Positions 40,501 through 50,144 of a stretch of DNA of 64,000 bases are shown here, one piece after another. Below the pieces are notes generated by a model, which saw nothing but the letters and a program-made list of their open reading frames with translations, was not told the origin of the DNA and did no database searches. The first letter of the stretch is position 1; each line of letters begins with the position of its first letter. A program made the translations under genes and the position numbers. Where the stretch lies: positions 5,544,155-5,608,154 of the forward strand of contig JABAKD010000005.1 in assembly GCA_012845835.1 (NCBI GenBank). The letters are read 5' to 3'. This DNA is from Undaria pinnatifida (Eukaryota; Sar; Phaeophyceae; Laminariales; Alariaceae).

Positions 40501-43294
40501 TTTTTTTTGGTTCTTCCCTGGGGGGTTAGTGATGAATTATTTTTGCAGAAGGGGGACGGCGGTAAAAGTGTATGGGGGAGCAATGTAATGAGTAATTCGT
40601 TTGTACTATATTTTTGAGGGGGTTGGTAATTGATTAGTTTTGCGGAAGAGGCACGACACTAAGAGGATAAAAGATGCACTACAGGTGTTAGATCGAAAAA
40701 TTCGTCGAAACTCATCTTTGCAAGCTGTGTGATACTCCGATCGCGCGTATTTCTGGGTGTGTATCCTCATTAAGTTCGTTTGTTTGTGTGTTTTTGTTTT
40801 TTTCCCCACTTGTACTTTCCAGCTTCTGGACAAGCCGTGGCCACAGGTGTCGTCCCGGTCCTTGCGCATAGGGTTCAGCAATACCATTGCTCGTCGGTTT
40901 TTCGTCAAGCGTTGCTAACTCACGCTCTCGCGCTTTCCGCAAGTCAATATGTGCACAAGAAAAAGTCCCCACGAATTTATTCGAGTATGCACTCGGGGGG
41001 GCTCGAACTCACGCAACTGACGTATACCAGGCTCGAGGATAACCTGATACGCAACCGGGGCGACCGGATATAGGTCGGCGACTCCCGTTAAAACCATTAA
41101 CACTTTGTACCGGGGTCACCAGGGTGATGTTGGTTCATGTTGCTCAATCTGCGCGGGAAAATCATAAAATCCGGTTTTGGAGGGGACAAATCTGACGGCT
41201 GTGGAATGCACCAGTGTGGAGATGATATATAGCATCAACCGCCCAGGAAGAATGTGCGGCAGTACGAGAACCAGCATGCTGTACGCCTGTTGTATAACGC
41301 CGAACGTCGTGCGTCGGACGCTCTCCGTACTCCGACAGCCCCGCATCGTTCTTGCCACCGACTCTGCGATGCCGTAGTGGTCTCCGAAGAAGGCGCTACT
41401 AATACGACGGTATCCCTACATAAGGCGCGATCGCTACATAGCGCGGTACTGGTAAGGCGGTATCTCCACATGAGGCGGTATTAATACGGCGGTGTCTCTA
41501 CATCGTGCGGTACTAATAAGGCGGTATCCCTGTATAAGGCGGTATTCATACGGCGGTATCCCTACCTAAGGCGATACTACTATGGCGGTATCCCTACATA
41601 AAGCGGTACTAAAGAGGGTATCCCCACATGAGACGGTATTAATAAGGCGGTGTTCCGATATCGTGCGGTACTAGTAAGGCGGCATCCCTACATAAGGCGG
41701 TCAAATTCGCTGGACACGACTGAAACCCGCGATACGGCGGTGGCCATCTTGTTCACGGCTGGTCCCTCAACAGCGCGGTCTACCGCTCTACCGAGGGAAA
41801 CTGAGGCCTCCACACCTATGCAGATACCCGTAGCCTGGATCTAACAAACCCAATACCGTGTTGTAATGCGCTATCTGCCGTACTGGCGAATAAGGAGGTT
41901 GACCCCAACGAGGCGGTAAGAGGGGTCTCGTGCACCACCGCCTTATCCGGCGACCGCTGCTGTACAGGTAGTCCGGATCTGTCGGCATACATACCGTCCT
42001 TTTTTTTGTTGGCAAAGGGGTTAGTGGTAGATGGCCTTGCCGTTGTTCACTCGCCTCGCTTGCTGTCACCCTGCGCAAATGTTTTTGGTCTTGGGGAGAA
42101 GCCGACGGCGCGCTGCCGTTCATGTAAAATACCGACCTCGACATGTTTACGGTGACATAGTGGCGGCGGTTCTTCCCACGATTTGCGGTTACCCCCCCCC
42201 CTTCTGCCCTTGCGATTTCGTGTAGGCGACCTGGACCTACCAGAAAGAAGAAAGAGATATACCAGTAATCGGGAGGAGGACATGGATGCACGTATGTGCC
42301 CGTGTGGCACAACAATAGAGTAGGACTCACATAGTAGGAGAATGTGAAATATACCAAGGAGAACGGGATGCGTTAGAGGAGGAGATGAGGAAATTAGATG
42401 TACGTGACATGGAAGAGTTTGATAGACTAGAGAGTAGCGAGAAAAGGATCGCTATCCTAGGAGATAGATGGTGGCCACAAACCGCGTAACAGGAAGGGGA
42501 TATGATAAGCAAACAGTTTTATGTAATACCAGGTATATGGAAAATGCGTAATGAACGCCCAACGTTGGAGGTGTCTCTATTAGGAGTAGGAATGGTGCTC
42601 GTCTCGAGAGGGAGGTGTGGTTAATGGTCAAATGACTCTGGCAAGCAACAAATGAGTACGCTTCCCCCCCCCTCCTCCCCCTTAACATGCCCCCCCACCC
42701 CCCCCTAACCGCTAGCAGCCTCCAACAATCACGAAAAACGAAGAAATAAAGTCCGTGCGTTCCGCCGATGCGAGCTGTTCGGGCGGCATCATAATGGCGG
42801 CGTTTCTTACCCCAGTTTACTCACCTCCGCCCCCCCCCCCCCCCCCCCCGCCTCCCGGTCCCCCTCCTTTCCTCCCCCCCCCCCCCCCCCCCGCCCGCTG
42901 TTTCCTCCCCCTTCCCAATCGCCACTCCCCAACCACGACCAAACACAACAACTAAACAAAAATGAAAAGGTCCGTGCTCTCGCCCGACACGAGCCACTTG
43001 GCGGAGGTAGGGGCATGGGCGGTGGTGCAAGGCTGCTTAGACTCCTACCACTCCAGGTGCAGCAAGAAGACCTCCTCGACTGCTGCTTCTGCTGCCTCTT
43101 CCTCGGAGCTACCCCGAGCGGTGTCCTTGCTTCCCCAGGCCGGGCCTGCACTGCTCTCGGGTTACGAAGCTAGGGCGGGTAGTTTGAAAGGGGGTAGCAG
43201 TGGTGGTGGTGGTGGTGGTGGCGGCGGACGCGCGCAGGAGAGGCTTGAAAACAAGCAGGGAGGACAGCGAGGGGGAGGGATGGCCATGTACTGA
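23287..43294 (+). CDS. COG5: Conserved oligomeric Golgi complex subunit 5 (12 exons, about 20 kb)
   Basis: Subunit of the COG tether for retrograde vesicles in the Golgi. Exons: 23287-23565, 26994-27440, 27681-27848, 28670-29836, 30290-30575, 30904-31301, 31886-32039, 32537-32680, 33866-33957, 35265-35364, 37209-37360, 42970-43294. Phases agree throughout except for one surplus base in a 12-G run (30446-30457) of exon 5; allowing for it, the protein is about 1236 aa. Landmarks in order: 'FRGFLEPGFDPAAFASKI'; helical block 'RRTEEFRNGVRELRRSFMRV' and 'EVSEPYEAV'; 'GLKALNQTDIGGSLQ' joined to 'VFFNLECLPARVKACV'; 'YPFLRKAFLRLIRRLE'; 'LARSLERLTTPVEQMFPQ'; 'LFLLELQGVLAALQADHFG'; 'LLRPLSDGGKARVAQDMATL'; 'VWHYLFSSAPDELVSPHT'; 'WAVVQGCLDSY'. 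It is longer than the human protein (about 840 aa) because of Gly/Ala-rich inserts in exons 2, 4, 5, 6 and 12. Exons 8, 10 and 12 use poor-looking acceptors chosen on phase and homology. Confidence 0.92.
24368..24465 (+). repeat. Dispersed repeat family R2, copy 1 (COG5 intron 1)
   Basis: The stretch with 'GCGAAAGCAACTGAG', 'AAATCGACACACGACGCG', 'TGAAAATACGTGGAAGTGTG' and 'CCCATCCGCC' recurs almost unchanged at 46740-46850 (+) and at 57104-57215 in reverse, with a partial copy near 35779-35835 (+). Confidence 0.8.
24466..25850. other. COG5 intron 1, unique-looking part
   Basis: Intronic sequence without recognised coding exons. A weak duplication links 24493-24590 and 24680-24776 ('ACTCGCYRCCA', 'CTCCTC.AACCAG'). 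Confidence 0.35.
25851..26795 (+). repeat. Dispersed repeat family R1, copy 1 (COG5 intron 1)
   Basis: It begins 'GCGGAACGGTCCAGCTT', passes through T-rich DNA, then a degenerate 'GCAGTGCCGTGC' tract (26180-26490), then 'GTCAGAACGT'-like, 'CACAGCACAG', 'CTCTGCACAAG', 'CTCTTGGCATTAT' and 'CACCAAATCATGGGCCTCTT', and ends 'GAAGCGGAGCCCTTG'. The same landmarks in the same order occur at 38013-39868 in intron 11 of the same gene. No coding capacity is visible, so this is probably a nonautonomous element. Confidence 0.8.
28020..28112. repeat. Degenerate 'TTGCRTGCA' minisatellite in COG5 intron 3
   Basis: About ten units of 9-10 bp built from TTGCGTGC, TTGCATGC and TTGCGTGG. It lies between exons 3 and 4. 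Confidence 0.75.
29968..30052. repeat. 'GGAGTGGAGC' minisatellite in COG5 intron 4
   Basis: Tandem 10-bp units GGAGTGGAGC, GGAGTGGCGC and GGAATGGAGA. It is intronic. Confidence 0.85.
32905..33480. repeat. Degenerate GGTC tetranucleotide array in COG5 intron 8
   Basis: Almost 580 bp of GGTC/CGGT units with frequent substitutions, open in several frames as Ser-Val-Gly-Arg-like repeats. Flanking exons 8 (ends 32680) and 9 (starts 33866) join in phase without it, so it is intronic and not a protein-coding repeat. Confidence 0.9.
34457..34504. repeat. (TC)n microsatellite in COG5 intron 9
   Basis: About 24 CT dinucleotides with one TTC interruption. Confidence 0.95.
36728..37117 (+). mobile_element. 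5'-truncated non-LTR retrotransposon, copy B, with oligo(C) end
   Basis: This is the best-preserved 3' segment of the family also found at 12976, 40346 and 42226. It contains an intact zinc knuckle 'CPCSTTIKSRTHIIGEC' (C-x-C-x8-H-x4-C) and the following 'EMRKLDECDMEAFGRLESSE' and 'RWWPQTAKQDGDRISKQF' before a stop. It ends 'ACAAATGAGTAC' plus 13 C. It is flanked on the 5' side by another C-rich tract (about 36665-36725). It lies in COG5 intron 10, only about 90 bp before the exon 11 acceptor. Confidence 0.85.
38013..39868 (+). repeat. Dispersed repeat family R1, copy 2 (COG5 intron 11), internally expanded
   Basis: This shares the start ('GCGGAACGGTCCAGCTTTTC'), the degenerate GCAGTGC tracts and the end ('CATGGGCCTCTTCTTTCTG', 'GCGGAGCGGAGCCCTTG') with 25851-26795. 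It is about twice as long because of internal tandem copies, listed separately, and a second GC-rich tract near 39390-39520. Confidence 0.8.
38364..38771. repeat. Three tandem copies of a 130-145 bp unit inside R1 copy 2
   Basis: Each copy holds 'ATCTGGGCTTGGCTC', 'CGCCCAGCACCCCA', 'ATAGCTCGCAGC' and 'CGTGCAGTGCCCTGCGATG'. Copies are at about 38364-38498, 38499-38644 and 38645-38771. The third copy leads into further degenerate GC-rich DNA. Confidence 0.9.
40137..40323 (-). repeat. Two tRNA T-arm-like segments (SINE-like) in COG5 intron 11
   Basis: Two related stretches (about 40137-40200 and 40255-40323) each carry 'GAGGATCA', T-rich DNA, then a minus-strand B-box-like motif ('GGTTCGAATCCCGG' and the altered 'GGTTGAATCCAGG') next to 'TTCTCGTTGG'. 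A full cloverleaf cannot be drawn, so I call them tRNA-derived remnants, not tRNA genes. Confidence 0.35.
40346..40438 (+). mobile_element. Non-LTR retrotransposon 3' end, copy C (short)
   Basis: Only the last 70 bp of the family remain ('CTCGAAAGGGATGCGTGGTC' through 'AACAAATGAGTAC'), followed by A and about 20 C. Confidence 0.75.
41395..41702. repeat. GGCGGTATCCCTACATAAGG minisatellite in COG5 intron 11
   Basis: About eight degenerate copies of a unit of about 38 bp containing GGCGGTAT, CCCTACATAAG and GCGGTACTAATA. Spacing is regular but unit sequence drifts. There are no unique spacers, so it is not a CRISPR. Confidence 0.85.
42226..42659 (+). mobile_element. 5'-truncated non-LTR retrotransposon, copy D
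   Basis: This includes 'CTGGACCTACCAGAAAGAAG', the zinc-knuckle stretch with the same 2-base loss as copy A, the 'RWWPQT' region broken by a stop, and the end 'AACAAATGAGTAC' followed by a C-rich tract. A run of C occurs just upstream (42191-42201). It lies in COG5 intron 11, about 310 bp before exon 12. Confidence 0.8.
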
Positions 43295-44100
43295 GGGGGC
43301 GTCGGTGTGCGGCTTTTGCCTGGGGGGGTGTTTTCTGGTTGTCGGTGACGATAGGTGCGGTGTGGTTTGGTTTGGTTCGGTGCCTGGACACGGCACATGT
43401 GTGGCGTGGGTACGCGTGCTGTAGCCCGTGGGCTTAACGCTTTTGTCCGGCAGTGGTCCCTCTATGGCGCCAGTTGAGTAGTGCCGGTTGTCCCCTATAG
43501 TGCCTGCCTAATCGCTTGGCACGCACGGGAACAACCAGTAGTGGCAGTATGCGGAATAGTGCCGGTTGCCGCTACAGTGCCGTTGTTTCCCTCTGTAGTG
43601 CGCATACCGGCACTACAGAGGGGCCATTACCACTGTACTGCACAACGATGTATCGCCAGAATGGCCACTATTCCCCAGAACTGTGGTTGCTGTTCTGAGC
43701 AAGCATGCAAGCAAGCAAAAGCATGCAAGCTATTAATGGGTGATGCGTTTTTCGGGCGCATGCATGATGCAGGGTATAGGTGAACAGACTCAGGGACTAT
43801 CATGCCTTTAGGTGCCTTTGGGTGCGGGGCGTGTGCGTCGGGGAGTATGTTAGATTCAGCAATGGTCCCTCTACAGCGATTGCCGGTTGCCTGATACAGT
43901 GCCTGTGAAATCGCTATTAATAGTATCCCCTCTATTGCGCCGGTTTTAGTAGTGCCGGTTGCCTGATATAGTGCTTGTGGATTCGCTTGGCACACATGGG
44001 AACAACCAGCAGTGGCAGTATGCGGAGTAGTGCCGGTTGCCGCTATAGTGCCAGTATTTTCGGGCCGGCACACACCGACGCCGGCGCTACAGGGGGGCGG
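43295..44100. repeat. COG5 3' flank and a minisatellite of 'GTGCCGGTTGCC' units
   Basis: The first 150 bp are probably COG5 3' UTR. From about 43451 two related blocks (43451-43622 and 43858-44090) share 'GGTCCCTCTA', 'GTAGTGCCGGTTG', 'TCGCTTGGCAC', 'GGGAACAACCAG' and 'GTGGCAGTATGCGGA'. Each ends with inverted 'CCGGCRCTAC', which allows local foldback. Confidence 0.75.
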
Positions 44101-46668
44101 ACCACTGGGGTATATGGAAATACAAATATATATATATTTTAACTATGTTGATTTTTGTTGCTTTTCTGCATGTTGATGTCTGCTGCCTTGCTGTTAGGGC
44201 CACAATCCTACCGGCTCTGTCAAGAAATGGTGCTACAGCGGGTACCCCGATTTAAGAGCGCCCGAGGTGTATACCCCAGTAGGAGCATTCGGAACGTAAC
44301 CGCCTTTGCCTTTCACTCATCACACGGTAGGAGTTGCAGTTGTAGGATTGCGCCAAAAGGTCCCCGGGCGATTGAGTTCCTCATGTGAGGAACTGCCGGT
44401 CAATCAAGTAATTTCACGAGAGTGCACATTGTGTTAGGACTAAGGCATAGAAGCGTTGGCCGGGTTGTGCGAACGAAGAATGCCTTCGAAGTCATTTTTC
44501 GGGTGAGGTATTGATTTCCTCGTGTGAGGAGCTCAGGGACTGATGCTGCAGCCCTACCGTGGGCTGACTCCTTTGAGACTTGAAAGGGGAAAAATTGACG
44601 ACTACGGCATCGACTGCTGGTTGGCGATGATGTAACATGGTGTCCGAACGACAACAAACAATTCAGAGGCCCTAACGGGACGGGCGCAGGCAGCATGCTC
44701 CCACTCGTACTGCTGCGCGCTCACGCTACTGGTGTTGGGCGCTTAAATTCGCAATCGTCGCTTTTTTTTTGTCGCTATACACGGGTTGATACTACCAGTC
44801 GAATCGGCATGACATATGTCTCGCCTTATATAACTAACAATTATATATTTTATTATTATTTCATTTGTTATCTGACAAGTAGACTATAGCGTGAGTATCA
44901 AATACGAGAAACATGATAAAAGAACACATCATCCAGATGAAAGCGTGAAACGATGTTTCCAACAACCAAAAACTACGAATACTAGATGCACCTCCCTGTT
45001 CTCCTGGCCCTGCCCCCTCCAGCCACAAGGGCCAAGTCCTCCCCCCCCCTGTAGACTTCCGAAGAAGTATCGAATGACAACCCGCTGTCCACACAATAAC
45101 CTATATATGGGTCTCTACGGATAAGAGCAGTATGTAGTTAACGCCCTCACAATTGGAAAGCCTTTTTGGGGACAAGTTTACTTGAACTTAGTGTAGGGAC
45201 GGATTTTGAGGCTCTAAAGGGGTTAAGAGCGTCTGCTTCGGCTTTTTTTGTCGCAGTTTGGCGTTCTCAAATCGGGGTACCCGCGCTGTACCATAGTAGC
45301 ATTGGCTCTCAGGTAAACCTTTGTAGGACTTTTCGTATGTTTAGCGACCCGAACAATAACGAGTTACGTAGTGCGATCTTCCCAATCTTCACCTACTGTA
45401 GTACAAGACATGTAATAGTAAATATATTGGGGAATATACTGGTTTTTGTTACTGCTGTTAACAGGATGAAGTATTATTATTTTGTTATATATAGACTATA
45501 TATATCAAACGAACAAGGGCCACAAAAAGAGAGCATCTATCCGCCTTTGTTTAATAGCGTTTGCCTCTAGTTTACTTCGTTGTGGAGCTGGTCTATTACC
45601 AGGGGCGTACAGGGCCTTGCAATCGAACGCACAGTCGCGTAGCGTAGGAGAGCTCGCCTGAAAGGTGGCAAGAGATACACCTAGGTTCCTTTTTTGTGTC
45701 TACTTTCCAGATCATGTTATTACGGAGGGCGATAGTAAATAGGACCAAATATTGTTCGTAAAAATAGATGAATATATAGGTTTTTGTGTCCACCGTAGGT
45801 CCTATTTACTAGGGTCCCCCGTAACAACAGTCAGTCGAGATCCCCATAAATGTGGCGCGAGTCCTGATCACTGTATTAATAGTCCTCCGTAATGTTAGTA
45901 CCATGGAGTATGGCTACGAGTATGGTATTGTAGTATCATAACCCCTTTTTTGCTATTATTGGAGGTTGGAGCCACTCGCACGAGAGGCTCTTCGACCTTG
46001 GTTACAGTTGGGGGGGGGGGGGGCGGCTACTCCCATTTTCGCCACCGACCGGGTCTGAGCTACTCGCATACAAGTGACTCTCTGTACCTCACCGAATAAA
46101 ACACTTTAGTCTATTTAGTAGGCGCGTTTTTTTGGCGCATCTTACATTACCATTTCAAAAAATGCAGATTCATATCGCGCATCTCGTTGAAACAACACGG
46201 TGGCAGAGCTTTTTATGGTCGGTCTCGCAATAAATCAAGGGGGGTCACTTGAGCTACAGGGAAAACTGAGCCCAATGACTTAAAAAAAAACGGCCAAAAC
46301 GCGACCCCTTCCCCCTCCCGCTGCCGTAGGCTGTATCCTGTAACACTGTTGAAAAAAACAAGACGTTCTAGGTGGCATGTTTTGACGCGGCGTGGTTAAC
46401 CCACATCCCATAGCGTTTTCATATCGCAAACAGCGAACAAACAACAACAACAACAACAACAATCAACAACAATCGGCGCATGCTTCGGTGGTGGAGGCAC
46501 ACCGTGGGTTTCCTCTATTGATTTTTTTCCCCCCTGCAGAAGGTTTATTTATAGACTAGTCTATACACTTCACCCAAAATTTTGATTCTGAGACGAAATA
46601 ATAAAAATGCAGACTTGTACGATACAATCCGATCAACGATCCCGTGGGACCCATCATATAAATTGTAA
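44101..46668. other. Gene-free interspersed-repeat DNA
   Basis: I recognise no gene. It contains one MITE-like copy (45138-45226, reverse), a stretch near 44448-44495 that resembles 57546-57600 ('TTCGAAGTCAT' and 'GCGAACGAA.AATGCC'), and a short CAA run (46437-46465). Confidence 0.5.
45138..45226 (-). mobile_element. MITE-like element R4, copy
   Basis: Reverse-oriented copy: it begins 'GTTAACGCC', contains the complement of 'GGTTTCCA' as 'TGGAAAGCC', then 'CTTGAACTTAGTGTAGGGA', and ends 'CTCTAAAGGGGTTAA'. Other copies are near 37704, 52375, 53868, 56005 (partial) and 56345. Confidence 0.7.
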
Positions 46669-46860
46669 CGAGGACCACTGATAGGGACAGCCCACGCTAT
46701 CGCTACAACAGTGGGATCCGAAGGGTGCGCCGCTAGCGTCGGGTTGCGAAAGCAACTGAGGTAAATCGACACACGACGCGTATGAAAATACGTGGAAGTG
46801 TGGTGAGCTTATAAGCTTTAGTTTTCCCCATCCGCCAAAGGATGGAAAAAAAAAAAAAAA
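46669..46860 (+). repeat. R2 long copy, + orientation
   Basis: About 190 bp from 'ACGAGGACCACTGATAGGGA' through 'GGTGCGCC', 'GCGAAAGCAACTGAG' and 'CCCATCCGCC' matches 57104-57290 in reverse complement. A run of A follows. Confidence 0.85.
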
Positions 46861-47264
46861 AAAGTTACAAAAAAAAAAAACACTCCACCAGCTGTGAGAT
46901 AGAGGATTTCGTCGAAGCTTACCTTTGCAAGCTGTGCGCGTGTTACTCCGATATCTCGCGTGTTACTGGATGTGTTTTACTGTTTTACGCCTTTGCTACA
47001 CGACAACAGAGAGGTGTGGTACAGCGTTTTGGCTCTGCGAAACTTTTTGCGAAAGGGCGGGGGATCCTTACTCCTCAATGAAAAAAATCGTCGGAATTCC
47101 ATTCTTAGTTTGTTTGTTGCGGTTTTATGTGGCTTCATTGTACATACCTACCTATTAATACTCAGTAGTTAGGTAATCCATGGAACTCACTCATCAATAT
47201 GAGCACTTTTATTTTGGTCTCCGAATAATCAGTTTTTCCCCTAGATTTTTAATACTAGTAATAG

Positions 47265-47465
47265 AAAAATAGAGCTCCTCATGTGAGCATCCTCAGAAAG
47301 AAGATGACGACGATGCACCTCTGACACCGCCGTGCATGTATCATACCGGTATGTTTCCCGAAGCCACAGGGGGTGGGCGAGATGGAGAGTCCCTAATATG
47401 CGAGGTGTGCCACCGAAAAAGAAGGGGCTAAATCGCATCAAATGCGTCTTAAGACGCATGCTAAG
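47265..47465 (+). repeat. Dispersed repeat family R7, copy 1
   Basis: The 'ATAGAGCTC', 'CCTCAG', 'GTGCAYCTCT' and 'GCCACCG' order, then a 'GGTGGGYGAG' block, then 'GTCTTAAGAC', recurs at 51503-51790. Part of it appears reversed near 55600-55690. Confidence 0.55.
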
Positions 47466-47578
47466 TAAGATATAGATGAATCAGGCAGCGCATTTTTTTG
47501 GCAACAAGTCTTGAGAGCATTTTTGTGTATGGCGCGGGGGCTGCTCCTTAGCTATAAAAACGTCGGAATTCCTTCCTT

Positions 47579-47640
<62 letters not shown>

Positions 47641-47641
47641 G
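47579..47641. repeat. (TTG)n microsatellite next to the LTR element
   Basis: About 20 TTG units directly upstream of the left LTR. Confidence 0.95.
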
Positions 47642-47663
47642 CGGTTCTGTTTCAGTTGTATAC

Positions 47664-49893
47664 TGTAAGGTTATAGGTGGGGACACAGAGTGCCCCCTGC
47701 AGGTCTGCCAATTGAGCAGGTCCTCGGAAAGTACTCACGTTCTTTTCCTTCGTAGAGACGTTGCTTTATTCGATTCCACCAGAGCCCCGGATAGCTTCTG
47801 AGATCGGAGGCACGTGCCTCCGATCTATTTCCTAACTTTCCCGAATATAAAATGCCAACCTTATCATACGAAACCCATCCAAATGATCTCAAATTCGGAT
47901 AATTAAAGACCTTTCGAGGCCGTATCTTAACACTAGCCCACCCTGATGAGTCGCATATGCAGAAATATGGGAGATTCGGGGAAACTCCGGTTCTAGGAAC
48001 TAGACCATGAATCGAAGATGCGGCTCCTCAAAACCCGCTCCCACACCTCTAACCGTCTGGCTGTGGAGCCAGGAACACGCGAACAAAAACAGTTGAAAGA
48101 AACGCAGATCCTACAACAAGGCAAACGTCACCCATCAAAAACCTGCCGCGTGCCGCCGGTGTGGCGGGGGGGGGCAGAAAAGGCTTTAGAACCTGCCGCA
48201 TGCCGCCGGTGTGGCGGGGGGGGGGCAGGAAAGGCTCTACGGCAAACCAACCACAGAGAGAGGGTACCATGGCGAGGCGAGCCCTCGTCGATATGGAGGG
48301 GAACACAGGCGCTAACACAAGGAAGAAGTCATGCGAAAAACCTCCGGCGGGCCATCGACATGGCGGGGAGTTAGACGAGGAAACGACAAATACCCGGGAT
48401 GGAAGGTGGCAACACCTACAGCCCCGCGAGGGGGGGGAGGGTTTAGTCGAAAGAAACAAAGCAGAACAAATACAACACACAAAACATAAAAGATGACACA
48501 AAGACCCGTACATTGCCCTGTACCACGTTACGCGCGAACAGGGTACCCTGGTCGCCCCCCGGCTCTGCGCTGAGGAGGGCGTGGGCAGGGCGAAATTGAA
48601 CAATGACGAATAAGCGACAGCCCTGTGCCTCAGATAGCGGCGTTTTACCCGAACCCTGGCCCGGCACTGAGCAGGGGGTTCGGCAGGACAAAAAGAAAAA
48701 AATAATGGGAAGAATCGCCCCAAAACTCGACGAAGACCCTCAAAACACTACGAACAACCCAAAGACAAAGACTCGAACCAAATGAAGAACTATCGAGGAG
48801 CGGTGGTGGCTTGAAAGTCAACTGGCCACGGCCGCGCCTCGAGATTCATCTGCGTTACGTTGGATTCCCCGAGGAAACGCACTGGCGATGTGAACTTGCA
48901 GGCACCAAGAGCCTGCTACGGCTCCCGTCGAAGTCGTGTAGCGCGCCGGGGGAAGAGGAAGTTTAATCGGTCCTGGGTCGTCCAGGAAGCGGACCAGGTA
49001 TACCTTGTCCTCGGTAGTGCTGGCGCTGATTTTTCCAAGCCACCATAACCCATCGTTTCCCTTGTACCAAAAGTGGGCTCGCTTGGGAAGTACTGTGTCG
49101 TGGTAGCGACGGAGCCAATCGGCGCGGAGAACACAGGCGTAGCCCGGCGCTAGGAAACGTTCCCCGTTGTTGCGGGAGAGCTCGCGCTGTGCCGCCCCAA
49201 TCCGCATTCGGCGGTAGAGGCGGTTGGTTTGGCGGTGCTGGTCCGGAGTTCCGGCTCAACAACGCAAGATGTGGGAGCGGGAGAGATGGAGGTCCATTTC
49301 CCGCTCCTAGGAGGTTCGGAGGGTCCCGCCCAATGCATCTTGTGTAGCACCGTGATGACGCCACCTCGCCCCCGTACCGACTAGTTACCAGTGATCTGCT
49401 CCACCTCCAGCCGTTGGAGGGGAGTCGAAACGTCGTCTTGAGTGACGTGGTACGGCGGGGACTTCTTGGAAAATTTGTTGAGCACGTACTGTGTCAGCCC
49501 CGCCGGTAGGTATTTGGGCATGTCCCCACTGTCGTGGCGGTTGGCGCAGGGTTTGCAGCGCTCGATGTCCACACGCCGACGAGCGTCCGAACCGGGCATT
49601 TATTTTTTTCCTGCCGACGACGCCATTTGTAAGATTATAGATGGGGACACAGAGTGCCCCCAGGTCTGCCACTTGAGCAGGTCCTCGGAGAGTACTCACG
49701 TTATTTCCCTTTGTAGAGACGTTGCTTTATTCGATTCCACCAGAGCCCCGGATAGCTTCTGAGATCGGAGGCACGTGCCTCCGATCTATTTCCTAACTTT
49801 CCCGAATATAAAACGCCAACCTTATCATACGAAACCCATCCAAACGATCTCAAATTTGGATAATTACAGGCCTTTCGAGGCCGTATCTTGACA
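47664..49893 (-). mobile_element. LTR retrotransposon, internally decayed, 2.2 kb
   Basis: LTRs at 47664-47932 and 49628-49893 are nearly identical, start TGTAAG and end TCTTRACA, and are flanked on both sides by ATAC, a 4-bp target duplication. The element reads on the minus strand: two bases inside the right-hand (5') LTR boundary lies 'TGGCGTCGTCGGCAGGA', a primer-binding-site-like motif beginning TGG. Remaining coding pieces on the minus strand are 49599-49381 ('IERCKPCANRHDSGDMPKYL', then 'LQRLEVEQITG', chromodomain-like start) and 49207-48818 ('FWYKGNDGLWWLGKISAST', 'VYLVRFLDDPGPI', a Tudor/chromo-like end). No protease, reverse transcriptase or integrase core is seen, so it is nonautonomous. 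This is a plant- or alga-type transposon. Confidence 0.88.
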
Positions 49894-50144
49894 ATACCCT
49901 ACAGCAGCATGCTGCAGCAGTAGTCCATGGAACTTTTTCTGTCAAAATGTATAATGAGCAAGTGCTTTTGCTTTTTTTCTCCGAATAATTCGTTTTTGCC
50001 GTGGAGGGTATTTATATAGAGTATACGAAGTACAGGTCCTCAAGTTTTGACCCTCAGAAGGCAAAAACAAAACAAAAGGGGGTACGATGATACCTCTATC
50101 ACGCCATAAGGGCAGTACGACAGACGCGTGCCGCGGGGTACAGG
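49894..50144. other. Spacer between LTR element and TRIM A
   Basis: AT-rich DNA without a gene. It partly resembles R7-type flanks ('CTCCGAATAATYCGTTTTTGCC' also occurs near 47218). Confidence 0.4.

Noticed and set aside
40960-41070. tRNA gene suggested by a minus-strand B-box-like 'GAGTTCGAGCCCC'
   Set aside because: No complete cloverleaf can be formed. At most a tRNA-derived remnant.
41395-41702. CRISPR-like regular repeats
   Set aside because: A degenerate tandem minisatellite in a eukaryotic intron; no unique spacers.
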